This document shows, in pieces, positions 22,200 through 33,690 of a DNA stretch of 64,000 nt. Both the position numbers and the translations under genes were made by a program. Each line of letters starts with the position of its first letter. Positions within the stretch are counted from its first letter, which is position 1. The notes under the pieces are model-generated. The model ran no database searches. It was not told the DNA's origin and worked only from the letters and a program-made list of their open reading frames with translations. Origin of the DNA: Deroplatys truncata (lineage: Eukaryota > Arthropoda > Insecta > Mantodea > Mantidae); the NCBI GenBank assembly GCA_030765065.1, contig CM060978.1, forward strand, positions 216,399,498-216,463,497, given 5' to 3'.

Positions 22200-22610
22200 A
22201 AGTATTTGAAAATTCAAACCAATAACAAAGAATATCTCGGAAATGGTTAACGCCACATAAAGCTGTATTTGACATAAATTGTGTAATTTAATGAGATGTT
22301 TACCAGCTATACAAAATGTTATTCACAATGAAGAGGACCATTCACGTCCATTCCCAGAAAATTCAAGATATTAATTTTATTTATCGTGCAAAGACACTGA
22401 ATTTAAATACCAATTTTGGTATTTAACGAACTTTTAGTTTTCGAGATATGCTGTTCAGACACACAACGCGCGCGCGCTCACGCGGAGCTTTTTCTAAAAA
22501 TGCTTCTTTTTTGGATTTAAGGAGTATCAAAACGTGTATTTCCGTGAAATCCCTGTTTCGAATTTTTAGGGGAAAGGCAAGTAGTGGAGAAAGTAGAAAA
22601 CGTTTCCATA
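22200..22610 (-). repeat. CA-core family, diverged copy
   Basis: Family blocks in reverse orientation: GAATATCTCGGAAATGGTTA, ATTCCCAGAAAATTCAAGAT, a jump past part of the middle, then CTGTTCAGACACACAACGCG and TTTCTAAAAATGCTTCTTTT. The CA core is a short CG-interrupted run. The terminal hairpin is degraded. Confidence 0.65.
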
Positions 22611-22614
22611 TTGG

Positions 22615-23915
22615 TTTGCGCTAGTCATGCTTGATTCAATCTAAAACAAAACAGAACGCAATTTTCTTGTTCACATAATAAAGTCATATTTTAATTGTTA
22701 TTTGTAAACAAAAATCGTTAGAACGCAGTTGGTGATTGTACTTGAAATCTGAAAAAATCTGCAGGTTTGCAGTGTGATCTCGGTTTTACCGCCATAAAAA
22801 CTTGGAAGCCTGCTTAAAACAGTAGGAAAGTGAAAATGTAATCTAAAGGTTGTTTTAAAAATTGAGATTAATACGTTTTAGATAAAACTGAAATTTTTGG
22901 AAACATTTATAGCCATTATGAAGTATGATTGATAACGAACAAATATAAGGTTAATTTAACATACAAGTCTTACTATAAAGTCAAATTACATAACCATTTG
23001 AGACTGACATTTCCTTCCTTTAAGGATGTAATAATTGAATAACGATATACCAGTTACTCGCTGCCTTATGAGTAAATGATAATATCTTCTGTTGTATCTA
23101 TGTGGAAGGTGTGGAATACAAATGTTTTATGGCCCCATAAGTGAGGGCACATAAGTTACGTTTGGTTCTGCCCCCAAGTTCATTTGGCAACAGTCCAGAA
23201 GGAGGTATTTCCTGTATCACGTCATGTGCGCATATTTCACTGCCTTATTAAACTGCTAAATTGCTCCTCCTTGGCATGGTGTTGCGCAAATCGAAACGTT
23301 AACAACCGTCAAACATTAATAACTATAGTTTGTAAGTAAGGACCTAGACTTCCTTAATTTTCTTTCTTTCTTCTTGGAAATTCAAAGATAAATTATTTTA
23401 AATGAGAATTGTGAAAATAATGATTTGGAAAGCGTGACAGATAATACATTTATTATACTCAGAACCATTCATCAAAATATGAAATAAAGGAAATGGAGTA
23501 AATTAATCAGCCACAAGGTTCATGCAAAATTAGACAAAAAGTTTGCGGTATCTTAGCCGAATAGTGAGTCCAGTGTTCTCCCACCCAAACAACCGGAGTT
23601 CACTACCATTGGCCTAAGGGAAACCGCCTAGATTCTGCAATCTAAGCAGTGTCCGACAACTTTGCTTCAGAATCTCGAGAGACTTCCGTGCGACTCGTTC
23701 CACCAAGTGCGCCAAGCAAATAAGAAATAGTATCTCGGAAATGGCTAACGCCACAAAAATATTTACTTGATCTAAACTGTGTGCGCACTTGGTTATTTAT
23801 CTCCATTTTCAAAATTTGGGAGGCAGGCATCAGTAACGAGAGGACGACAGAAAAGAATTAAGAAGAGAAAAGAGACAATATGGAAACCAGGGTGTAAGAT
23901 ACACAAACACGACCT
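22615..23915. other. non-coding; one small family fragment
   Basis: Mostly unrecognised AT-rich sequence. The piece near 23727-23800 (AGTATCTCGGAAATGGCTAA) matches the CA-core family and is a short fragment. Confidence 0.45.
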
Positions 23916-23919
23916 AATA

Positions 23920-24430
23920 GAGGGTAGAGGTACTGCATTTCACCCATAAATTCTATATAGAGATTTTACCGAAATATATGTTTTGAGGTCCCCTGAATAA
24001 AAAAATTGCCTTTTCGGAAAAATACCCGTGTGCGCATTTGTAAGCGAGTGGGTATCTCGTACCTGAAACGTCGGATGAACACTAAACTTGGTATCTAAGT
24101 TCAGCATCTTCCAAGGCTGTGACACGAAGATTTTTAAGAATATCTATCAGCCTGAAACTAGCCTTTACTTGGAAAGAAATTAGTTATTTTTTGTTTTTTA
24201 AAAAACTGCTTCAATAATATCAATTAAAATACCATGTAAGTAGCTTAATAATTCCTCTTCATTCTGAATGACTTTTGTATAAATTTATATAACTCCTAAA
24301 TAGTAAAGCATAGACAAGAGATTACTGCATGAAAAATGTTGATCTCGTTAAAACCGGCAGTATATCAAATTTTTGTGTCATCAACCATTACGGAGAAATT
24401 CACTGTTGTTGGTTTGAATTTTCCAAACCT
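23920..24430 (+). repeat. CA-core family, diverged copy, forward
   Basis: Blocks in forward order: GGGTAGAGGTACTGCATTTC, TTTTACCGAAATATATGTTT, TCGGATGAACACTAAACTTG, GACACGAAGATTTTTAAGAA and, further on, ATGAAAAATGTTGATCTCG. The CA core is replaced by GTGTGCGCATTTGTAAGCG. The copy belongs to the old subfamily. Confidence 0.65.
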
Positions 24431-24434
24431 TTAA

Positions 24435-24895
24435 ATTAGCCACCCGCATTTTAAACATTTGGTGGTTTCAGCATCTGTATCCCATACATACAACGGCATG
24501 TGTAATGAAATTATTTCTGCAAATGTTTTTCTTAATTAAGACGAAGAGACAGAAAAATAAGCTTTTGTAAGATTAGTGTGCAGAAGCTATACATAGATAA
24601 ATGATAGCGTGTAGAAAACGTGATGTGAAGTTCCGGCGATAAAATCAATGTTTTCATACATCGTTTTACAAATTGTACTGAGAATAAAATATTCTTTCTT
24701 CATGTAGTATGAAAAGGCAAAGGATACGATAAGATAATGATGGTATTTAATGCTAATGCGAAATTCCTCATAATTCTATTTGTCAATTTGTGGACAGTGA
24801 GCTACCCGACAAAACCGCGCACTCTTGATAAACAATAGCCTTAAATTACACTCTTTATGGCTGCAAATGAGTCATTCCATGTCAAGTCGAACACT
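24435..24895. other. non-coding, nothing recognised
   Basis: AT-rich sequence between two CA-core copies. No terminal repeat or coding motif seen. Confidence 0.4.
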
Positions 24896-24899
24896 TTTT

Positions 24900-26046
24900 A
24901 CTTTCTCTACTACGTATAGTAAGTAGGGGAAGTATTGCATTCCACCCAAAAATTCGATACCGAGATTTCACCGGAAATACATGTTTTGAGACCTCCTGAA
25001 TCCAAAAAAAGCATTTTTGGAAACATGTCCGTGTGTATGTCTGTGTGTGTGTGTGTCTGTGTGTGTGTGTGTCTGTGAACAGCATAACTCAAAAACTAAC
25101 AGTCGGATAAACACCAAACTTGGTATTTACGTTCAGTATCTTCCCGAGATGCGACACGAGGATTTTCAAGAAAATCTAGCCACCCCAGACTACCCTTTAC
25201 ATGGAACATTTTTCGAAAATTTTAGTTTTCTCAAAAATGGCTCTAACGATTTTGATGAAAAATTATATGTTTAAGATAATGTCATGAGAAATGAAATGTA
25301 TATCTCGAAATTTCTGGGAATGTCTCCAAAAGCATTCTTCATTATGAACGACTTTTGCATAACTGGTAAACCATAAGAGATAGACAAAATTTTACTACAC
25401 AAAAAATGTAGATCGCGTTAAAATACACAACTTATATCATATACATTTTTTTTGTTGAGTGAACCGTTTTCGAGATATTGCTTGTTATTTCCTTAAATTT
25501 TCCAATACTTATACTTCTTCTCAAATTCGTTATTCATTTTTTTATGTCCTGGACATGCAAAGAGAATGGAATGCGCCACATAGCAACCAGCGTTAAAATA
25601 TTTGACTATCGCTTAAAACTTACCATATTCCCCTTGCATCTACAAGAAAATTATCAATAAGATTGACATCTCGATATCTCGATTAACATGAAGCATATGG
25701 AGATTAAGCGTTTGTAAAAATAGTTTGTACAAGAGTAGAGAAAGTCATGTGAGTGTAACACATCAGATTTTTTTGTCTTGGATATGCAAAGAGTTATAAT
25801 CTGTGGCAAAGGGAATGGTGCTGCACCTAGCAACCAGCTATTAAGAGATATGTATGTGCTTAAAGGCTACTGTTTTTCTATATTGCCCTTGTAAATATAT
25901 TTTCCCCTACATCTACAAGAAAATTAGCAATAAGATAGAGTTTGCAAATGTTTATCTCGATTAACATGAACTAAATGGAGAATAAGTGTTTGTAAAAATA
26001 CTTTGTACCAGAGTAGAGAAAGTCATGTGAGTGTATCACATCAGAT
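24900..26046 (+). repeat. CA-core family, full copy with two 3' modules
   Basis: It starts with the 34-bp terminal hairpin (arm ACTTTCTCTACT at 24900). Then come ATTCCACCCAAAAATTCGAT, the TG-run core at about 25027-25075, GAACAGCATAACTCAAAAAC, AAATGTAGATCGCGTTAAAA and the 3' module. That module appears twice: a GTCCTGGACATGC type ending in ACACATCAGA near 25768, then a GTCTTGGATATGC type ending at 26044. A T-run precedes the first base and follows each 3' end. Confidence 0.88.
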
Positions 26047-26053
26047 CTTTTTT

Positions 26054-27773
26054 ACTTTCCCTACTACGTATAGTAAGTAGGGGAAGTATTGTATTCCACT
26101 CAAAAATTCGATACCGAGATTTCACCGGAAATACATGTTTTGAGACCCCCTGAACCAAAAAAAGCATTTTTGGGAACATGTCCATGTGTGTCTGTGTCTG
26201 TGTGGCTGTGAACAGCATAACTCAGAAACGAACAGTCGGATAAACACCAAACTTGGTATTTAGGTTCAGTATCTTCCAGAGATGCGACACAAAGATTTTC
26301 AAGAAAATCCCCCCACCTAAGATTACATTTTACATGGAACATTTTTCGAAAATTTTAATTTTCTCGAAAATGGCTCTAACGATTTTGATTAAAATATCAT
26401 ATGTTTAAGATATTGTTATGACAAATAAAATGTATATCTCGAATTTTCTGGGAATCTCTCCAAAAGAGTTCTTCATTCTGAACGACTTTTGCATAACTGG
26501 TAAACCATAAGAGATAGACAAACTTTTACTGCACAAAAAATGTAGATCGGGTTAAAATACACAATTTATGTCATATACATTTTTTGTCGAGTGAACCATT
26601 TTCGAGATATTGCTTGTTATTCCCTTAAATTTTCCAATACGTATACGTTTTCTCAAATTCGTTATTCATTTTTTACTTTCTCTACTACGTATAGTAAGTA
26701 GGGGAAGTATTGCATTCCACCCAAAAATTCGATACCGAGATTTCACCGGAAATACATGTTTTGAGACCTCCTGAATCCAAAAAAAGCATTTTTGGAAACA
26801 TGTCCGTGTGTGTGTCTGTCTGTGTGTCTGTGTGTCTGTGTGTCTGTGTGTCTGTGAACAGCATAACTCAAAAACGAACAGTCGGATAAGCACCAAACTT
26901 GGTATTTAGGTTCAGTATCTTCCAGAGATGCGACACGAAGGTTTTCAAGAAAATCCCCCCACCCCAGACTACCCTTTACATGGAAGATTTTTCGAAAATT
27001 TTAATTTTCTCAAAAATGGCTCTAACGATTTTGATGAAAATATCATATGTTTAAGACAATGGCATGAGAAATGAAATGTATATCTCGAATTTTCTGGGAA
27101 TGTCTCCAAACGTATTCTTCATTGTGAACGACTTTTGCATAACTGGTAAACCATAAGAGATAGAAAAAATTTTACTACACAAAAAATGTAGATCGCGTTA
27201 AAATACATAACTTATGTCATATACATTTCTTTTGTTGAGTGAACCGTTTTCGAGATATTGCTTGTTATTTCCTTAAATTTTCCAATACTTATACTTTTTC
27301 TCAAAATCGTTATTCATTTTTTATGTCCTGGACATGCAAAGAGAATGGAATGCGCCACATAGCAACCAGCGTTAGAATATTTGACTATCGCTTAAAAGCT
27401 ACCATATTTCCCTTGCATCTACAAGAAAATTACCAATAAGATTGACATCTCGATATCTCGATTAACATGAAGCATATGGAGAATAGGCGGTTGTAAAAAT
27501 AGTGTGTACAAGAGTAGAGAAAGTCATGTGAGTGTAACACATCAGATTTTTTTCATGGTAATGCAAGGAGAATGGAATACTCCACATAGCAACCACCTCT
27601 TAAAATATTTGACTATTGCTTAAAGCCTACCAATTCCCCTTGCATCTACAAGAAAATTAGCAATAAGATTAACATCTCGATATCTCGATTAACGTGAAGC
27701 ATATGGAGAATAAGCGTTTGTAAAAATAGTTTGTACAAGAGTAGAGAAAGTCATGTGAGTGTAACGCATCAGA
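26054..27773 (+). repeat. CA-core family copy interrupted by a nested copy
   Basis: The outer copy starts at 26054 (ACTTTCCCTACT) and runs to the T-run after GTTATTCA at about 26674. It resumes at 27554 with GGTAATGCAAGGAGAATGG and ends ACGCATCAGA at 27773. The two halves together make one normal unit. This shows the order of events and that a T-run inside an older copy served as target. Confidence 0.85.
26675..27546 (+). repeat. CA-core family copy nested inside 26054-27773
   Basis: Begins at the terminal hairpin arm ACTTTCTCTACT at 26675 and ends ACACATCAGA at 27546, followed by seven T. The TG/TCTG core spans about 26806-26856. This is the clearest evidence for the two borders of the mobile unit. 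Confidence 0.85.
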
Positions 27774-27779
27774 ATTTTG

Positions 27780-28790
27780 TTTTAAGGGGCGCCCCCACAC
27801 CCGTCGCCCCTGGTGGCGATCATCCGCAGGAACTACATCGCCTCCCCGTGCAGCACGTAATCTAGCATAAACAGGGGAGAGGTAGTGGTGAAGTACATGC
27901 GTGGAAGCCGGGTTCCGCTGAGCATCCCGGATAGTACAGATGGACATGATGACCTGCAAATACATGCAAGTGAGCGATGATTGCCCGGGTTCTGCACATA
28001 CCAGAGTCTGTGTAGAACCCTGGGGAAATGAGTGATGGTGAGGACAGTTGAGTGCTATGGTGGTTTGACAGACGGACTGACAGACACGACGCATGAGGTG
28101 TGGTCTGAAGGTGTAGTGGATTTTGGGGGAGGATGTTGATGTAGTACCTGGTTTAGACTTGTTGGAGAGGACTGTAGTATGGTAGTACTTACAGGCTGGC
28201 TGCCTACCTGAAGTGTAGGTGCGGACCCGTGGTACTATTGGTTGTGCTGAGGTACTGGTTCGAGGCTAAGATGAGCATTCTGTGGATCTATTGCAGTGTT
28301 CTAAAATGAGAAATCAGATGCTTAAGTTACATGTTAAGTTGTATAGATGTATAGCTACGTCAATGGCAGAATTGTCGATACTGAGGAATCGGTCGAAGAG
28401 GTGTAGTGGACGTTTGTGTTGTAAGTTGTCTGTGTCGTAGTTACCTAGGGGTCTAATGAGTGGATTGTAATGGTTGTGTATGTTGTGGTATAGGTTGTGA
28501 GCGAGCATTTTGATGTATTGTTCAGGAGTGTGCATATGGAGCTCATCGTGTAATTTAGGAGCTGGAGCAAAAGGAGGGACTTTGGCTGCAATGCGGGGAA
28601 TTTTATTCTGAAATGTAGATGTATGAGATATATGAGGGGCAGCATATCCGCAAACCGAACGAACACCGATGAAACCCAAGTCACCAAATTTCTTCGAATT
28701 TTTTTGTATGCATTTGATGCTTTGAAATAGAAGACTTTTCTTGTCCCTAACTTCAACGTTTTGAATACCAGCTAAAGTAAAAGTGAAATT
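27780..28790 (-). mobile_element. 5'-truncated Jockey-like LINE: RT tail plus 3' UTR
   Basis: Minus strand: a reverse-transcriptase C terminus (28760 to about 28355), then a G+C-rich 3' UTR (28350 to 27784) homologous to 14866-15605. It ends in an A-rich tail (TTTTGTTTTAA on the given strand near 27776-27786). It abuts the 3' end of a CA-core copy. Such 5' truncation is usual for LINE insertions. Confidence 0.75.
28355..28760 (-). pseudogene. C-terminal end of a LINE ORF2 reverse transcriptase
   Basis: The minus-strand frame reads CGYAAPHISHTSTFQNKIPR, then a VPPFAPAPKLHDELHM block and HNIHNHYNPLIRPLGNYDTD. This is the region after the polymerase domain of Jockey-clade ORF2, where a W-G-x-A...FQ(N/S)K.LR segment and an NPLI...LG.Y segment are usual. 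The polymerase catalytic FADD box and the endonuclease are absent. The Trp expected before GxA is Gly-Tyr here. About 120 codons of a roughly 900-codon ORF remain. Confidence 0.7.
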
Positions 28791-28799
28791 GTTAATTCT

Positions 28800-29590
28800 C
28801 GAAAAAGCGAGTGTGCCCCTTACATAATCGATTTTATCTCCCGTTCTCGTATAAACTTGAACTTATTTTAAAGCTTATGAAATATACTTTAAACATACAC
28901 TAGATTGAATGTGATTCAACAGTTTAATTATTTACAGCATAAATTTGTACTTTTAAAATTCGATTTTGTGTTACGTATCGACAACTTAATCTGCTTTAAA
29001 AATGCATACGTATTCTCTGTTTAGTAATGCATACATGTGCAAAATTTTAGGAAGTCATTCGTTCAAATACATTTATAAGAAAATATTTTCTCAGCCGGAA
29101 CCCTCCTAATGATAAGATAGCGCAACTTCTCCCGGCTAGAATGTGAGAACAGCTGTTAGGAGATACCCAGCGTTATTCGTCTCAATCACTTCCGGATTTA
29201 AATTACAAGCAAATCCTTATCACGGCAAAGCAGATTAGGCATTTCCTTTCACAGAGGACCAGTTCGGAATGTTTTGTTTGTGGAGAGGGACCTTAGTCTA
29301 TGTCGTTTGTATATATAAATGCTTGTCTAAATATTCTGTAACAATGATAGCTATTTCTGTTAAAGTCTTTGTTGATATTTGTTTTCTAATTTGAAATACT
29401 TTCAAATGGGACTGCCTCTTTACTGCGATTAACATGTTAGCGTCTAAATGCAGACGAGACGGGTTCAATTCCGGGTAGGAGTGAGAATTTTTGTTTAACT
29501 TGAATTATTTTCTATCCTCCCTAGTGTCTGGAAGTGTGGATTGGTAATATGAATGTGCAAAAACAATTATAAAGTAATACCGAAAAAGAA
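28800..29590. other. non-coding; isolated tRNA-like B box near 29460
   Basis: Unrecognised AT-rich sequence. Around 29410-29480 the segment ending GACGGGTTCAATTCCGGGT has a perfect B-box (GGTTCAATTCC) but no convincing A-box, so it is probably a degraded SINE or tRNA fragment. Confidence 0.35.
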
Positions 29591-29594
29591 ACCT

Positions 29595-30405
29595 GATGAG
29601 TTTCAATCACACGACTTTCTCTATACACAATTTCTTTCATATCTATCCTGCAAATTATTTGTATAAAATGTCTACTTCTTATCAATGGCTAAGTTTACCG
29701 AAATGGTTTCAATATGCATTTTATTATAGCTACATGGAAGCATATAGTGTGACGATCAAGCTCGCTCTATGTAGTAGTGGGCTTCATAGTTTGAATACCT
29801 TTGCATGGCTTATGGGAAGCAAAGGAACTGACATAATATTTCAGAAGTATCTACGAGAGCTTGAAATCATGAAAAATTCCGATCAATAAGAAAAAATATC
29901 TCGTAAGTGCTAAAGCTACAAAAAGTGATGTAACATAAATTATATATTTTAACCTGCACTACATTTTTCATCCGATAAATTTGTCTATTCCTTGTGGCTT
30001 CATGGTTGCATAAAATTCAATCAGAATTTCAAAGGCCTCTTCACAACATTCAAAGTGTAAGTTTTATTCACGTCAATAGGCCAAACATGTTATTTTAATA
30101 GCGAAAATGTTTAGTCATTTTTTAAAGAATAAAAAGAATTAAAACATTTTCCATTTAAAGGGGAGTTTGGGGATGAGGGATTTGTTTTCAAAAATCTTCA
30201 TGCTGCATGTTTGGAAGCTGCTAATATGCCAGATTTTCCGAATTTGGTTATGCTATTCAAACACATACTCACACATACGCGGATCTTACTCTAACCCTTT
30301 CGGGAGTTCAGATATCTCAAAATGCGAATTATCGGTGAAATCCGGTTATCAAATTTCCTCTCATAACTAATAGGTAAGTGGTAGAGAAAAGAAACATTCA
30401 GATGG
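29595..30405 (-). repeat. CA-core family, diverged copy
   Basis: Reverse orientation: TCACACGACTTTCTCTATAC near 29608, AAAATATCTCGTAAGTGC, TATATTTTAACCTGCACTAC, GTTTGGGGATGAGGGATTTG, a short CACATACTCACACATACGCG core and GTAAGTGGTAGAGAAAAG at the end. An open frame of 97 codons at 29596-29889 lies inside it and is considered chance. Confidence 0.65.
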
Positions 30406-30454
30406 TTTAGTTTATTTTGAAGATCGCTGTAATTCCATGTTTATTGTGGAATAC

Positions 30455-31685
30455 ACCACGTGATCAAAAGTATCCGGACACCTGGCTGAAAATGACGTAC
30501 AAGTTTGTGCCGCCCTCCATCGGTAATGCTGGAAGTCAATGTGCTGTTGGCCCATCCTTAGCCTTGATGACAGCGTTCACTCTCGCAGACATACTTTCAA
30601 CCAGGTGCTGGAAGGTTTCTTGGGGAATGCCAGCCCATTCTTCACGGAGTGCGGAACTGGGGAGAGGTATCGATGTAGGTCAGTGAGCCTGGCACGAAGT
30701 CGGCGTTCCAAAACATCCCAAAGGTGTGCTATAGGATTCAAGTCAGGACTATGTGCAGGCCAGACCATTACAGGGATGTTATTGTCGTGTAACCACTCCG
30801 CCACAATCCGTGGCGCTCGATCGTGTTCAAACGTGCAATTGCCATCCCTGAATTGCTCTTCAACAGTGGGAAGCAAGAAGGTGCTTAAAATATCAATGTA
30901 GGTCTGCGCTGTGATCGTGCCACGCAAAACAACAAGGGGTGCAAGCCCCCTCCAGGAAAAACACGACCACACCATAACACCACCACCACCTCCTAATTTC
31001 ACTGTTGGCACCACACACACTGGCAGATGACGTTCACCGGGCATTCGCCATACCCATCCCTGCGATCGGATCGCCATATTGTGTACCGTGGTTCGTCACT
31101 CCACACAATATTTTGTCACTGTTCAATCGTGAAATGTTGACGCTCCTTACACCAAGCGAGGTGTCGTTTAGCATTTTCCTGCATGATGTGTGGCTTATGA
31201 GCAGTCGCTTGACCATGGAATCCAAGGTTTCTCACCTCACGCCTGTCATAGTACTTGGAGTGGATCCTGATGCAGTTTGGAATTCCTGTGTGATGGCCTG
31301 GATAGATGTTCGCCTATTACTCTTTACGACCCTCTTCAAATGTCGGTGGTCTCTGTCAGTCAACAGACAAGGTCACCTGTACGCTTTTGTGGTGTACATG
31401 TCCCTTCACGTTTCCACTTCACTATCACATCAGAAACAGTGGACCTAGGGATGTTTAGGAGTGTGGAAATCTCGCGTACAGACTTCTGACCCAAGTGATA
31501 CCCAATCACCTGACCACGTTTGAAGTCGGTGAGTTCCACGGAGCGTCCCATTCTGCTGTTTCACGATGTCTAATGACTACTGAGGTCGCGGATAATAAGT
31601 ACCAGGCAGTAGGTGGCAGCACAATGCACCTAAGATGAAAAACGTATGTTTGTGGGGGTGCCCGGATACTTTTGATCACATAGTG
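30455..31685 (-). mobile_element. Tc1-like element, copy 1
   Basis: The termini CACCACGTGATCAAAAGTAT (left) and the complement of CACTATGTGATCAAAAGTAT (right) are inverted. TA flanks both sides (30453-30454 and 31686-31687). At 1231 bp it has the full length of the family in this window. Copies 2 and 3 are at 33691-34829 and 39097-40350. Confidence 0.93.
30536..31551 (-). pseudogene. Tc1-like transposase (DD34E type), broken
   Basis: The Met at 31551 opens MGRSVELTDFKRGQVIG with a paired-type helix-turn-helix (REISTLLNIPRSTVSDVIVK). The frame is lost after TPQKRTG at GGTGACC, the same place as in copies 2 and 3. Later blocks: WSDE with the first Asp, [16 protein letters not shown] with the second Asp, and [12 protein letters not shown], where the third catalytic residue Glu is replaced by Ala. 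The residues between HDRAP and VAEWLHD are shortened. About 340 residues would be expected. The copy is inactive. Confidence 0.9.
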
Positions 31686-31689
31686 TAAG

Positions 31690-32195
31690 TTGATTTCGCT
31701 TAAACTTGCTGACTTTCTAAACAATAATGATGTGTTATGACTACAATCAATATGATACTGCAAACTCGCTTTAATATAACTTATGTTATTGTGTTTGTAG
31801 TCAACAATAACAAAAACAGGTGTACTGATGAGCTGCAAGTTTTACAAGGTATTCCGTTAACGCTCCATGTAAGTAGCCGAAATAATAAGACATGTGCAGA
31901 CTCCTAGCTTGTAATTTGCGCTCTCGTCTAAACGGAAAACAACCTCTAGATCAGCTTCCTCTGTTGCATATAAATGTAGCAGGTGTAATATTGCCCCGAG
32001 GTGCCAGCATACCGGTTTGACTTATTTGTCACGACGCTCGCGAATTATCTCGCCACATTAAAGTAATATTCATAATAGCTTTTTATATCTTGTTTTCACG
32101 GGCAGCTGTGACTTCGGTATCTTTAACTTGTAAGTAACAATGTTACATCTAGTTACATGAGATGGGACGGTTCTTTCAGCCGTTAGTAGCCCTTT
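31690..32195. other. non-coding, nothing recognised
   Basis: No terminal repeats, SINE head or coding motif was seen. Confidence 0.4.
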
Positions 32196-32197
32196 TT

Positions 32198-33034
32198 ACT
32201 TTCTCTACTACGTATAGCAAATAGGGGAAGTATTGCATTCCACTCAAAAAATCGATACCAAGATTTCACCGGAAATACATATTTTGAGGCCTCCTGAAAC
32301 CAGAAAAAGTATTTTTGGAAACATGTCCGTGCGTGTGTTTGTGTCTGTCTGTGAACAACATAACTCAGAAACGAACAGTCAGATAAACACCAAACTTGGT
32401 ATTTAGCTTCAGTATCTTCCAGAGATGCGACAAGAAGGTTTTCAAGAAAATTCCCGCACCCTAGATTACCCTTTACATGGAACATTTTTCGAAAATTTTA
32501 ATTTTCTCAAAAATGGCTCTAACGATTTTGATTAAAATATCATATATTTAAGATACTTTGATGACAAATAAAATGTATATCTTGAATTTTCTGGGAATGT
32601 CTCCAAAAGTATTCTTCATTGTGAACGACTTTTGCAAAACTGGTAAACCATAAGAGATAGACAAACTTTTACTACACGAAAAATGTAGATCGCGTTAAAA
32701 TACACAATTTATGGCATACAAATTTTGTTGTTGAGTGAACCATTTTTGAGATATTGGTTGTTGTTCACTTACATTTTCCAGTACTTTTACTTTTTCTCAA
32801 ATGGGAATTCGTTATTCACTTTTTGTCCTGGTAATGCAAAGAGAATGGAATACTCCACATAGCAACCAGCTCTTAAAATGTTTGACTATCACTTAAAGCA
32901 TACCACTTCCCCTTGCATCTACAAGAAAATTAGCAACAGGATTAAAATCTCGATTAACATGAAACATATGGAGAATAAGCGTTTGTAAAAATAGTTGTAC
33001 AACAGTAGAGAAAGACATGTGAGTGTAACACATA
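32198..33034 (+). repeat. CA-core family copy
   Basis: Starts with the hairpin arm ACTTTCTCTACT after CCCTTTTT. Its second arm is changed (AAATAGGGGAAGT). The core is short (GTGCGTGTGTTTGTGTCTG). It ends GTAACACATAATTTTTC. The 3' module is single. Confidence 0.85.
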
Positions 33035-33059
33035 ATTTTTCTTTCTTTCTTAATATTTT

Positions 33060-33539
33060 TTGAGGAAGATTGAAGGCCAAAAGCCACAACGTGATGAGGA
33101 TTAAATATGATTACAATTAGATTGCATAATTGTAAGTCTTTGCGGATAATTATAAGCTTTGCAATATAATTATCTGGTTTTACGCTTACGTCTTTTAAGT
33201 GTATTGTGACTATGCACGGTTTTCATTGTTAATTCACGAAGTTCTCATTGTCACTTCACTAATGTGATCTAGTTCAATTTTCACTGGCACTTCATTTATG
33301 TGCTCCGTTCAGTTTCCCTGGCACTTCACTTTTCTTTGCGAGCTAGCGGCGTAATGAAATACGCATAAAGCGGCCTCTTCTTCGGTTCATTTGCTAAGGA
33401 GTCAAAAACCAACCTCCCTAATCTCTCGCAATAGGAGCACTCACTGTACGTCACAACAATCGTTGCAGCCTCATTCGGACAACGCACTTAAAATACGAGC
33501 ACTTTATGTAGCTTCAAGAAATCACTATCTCACTAACTC
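33060..33539 (-). other. leader-like transcribed region downstream of the heat-shock promoter
   Basis: On the minus strand this follows the TATA box. It is purine- and A-rich, with three degenerate copies of AGTGAAGTGCCA about 35 bp apart (complement of CACTTCA at 33252, 33288 and 33322). This resembles the long A-rich 5' leaders of insect hsp70-type genes. No open frame with an Hsp N terminus follows. The first ATG after the triplicate soon meets a stop. Whether it is transcribed is unknown. Confidence 0.4.
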
Positions 33540-33560
33540 GGTGACTAACTTTGTCACTCA

Positions 33561-33636
33561 CTTATATAGCCACTGACGTTTTCGAGAGAGTTCTAGAATG
33601 TTCGAGAGGCGGGGAGAAGGAAAGAAACTTCTGGAA
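33561..33636 (-). promoter_or_regulatory. orphan heat-shock-type promoter (two HSEs and TATA box)
   Basis: Two perfect three-module heat-shock elements lie 20 bp apart: TTCtaGAAtgTTC at 33591-33603 and GAAacTTCtgGAA at 33624-33636. The first is flanked by further near-perfect modules (TTCgaGAGag before it, gaGAG after it). About 22 bp downstream on the minus strand is GCTATATAAGTGAG, a strong TATA box (33561-33569 on the given strand). This spacing is that of insect hsp promoters bound by HSF trimers. No heat-shock coding sequence is present nearby. A Tc1-like element sits immediately upstream at 33691. Confidence 0.7.
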
Positions 33637-33690
33637 CAATACCTTCATCTCTCGATAGTACTTCTGCTTCACTCTAGTTGGGAGCACTTA

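Noticed and set aside
29596-29889. 97-codon open frame starting MSFNHTTFSIHN
   Set aside because: It lies within a diverged CA-core copy, whose 3' module supplies the sequence; no domain.
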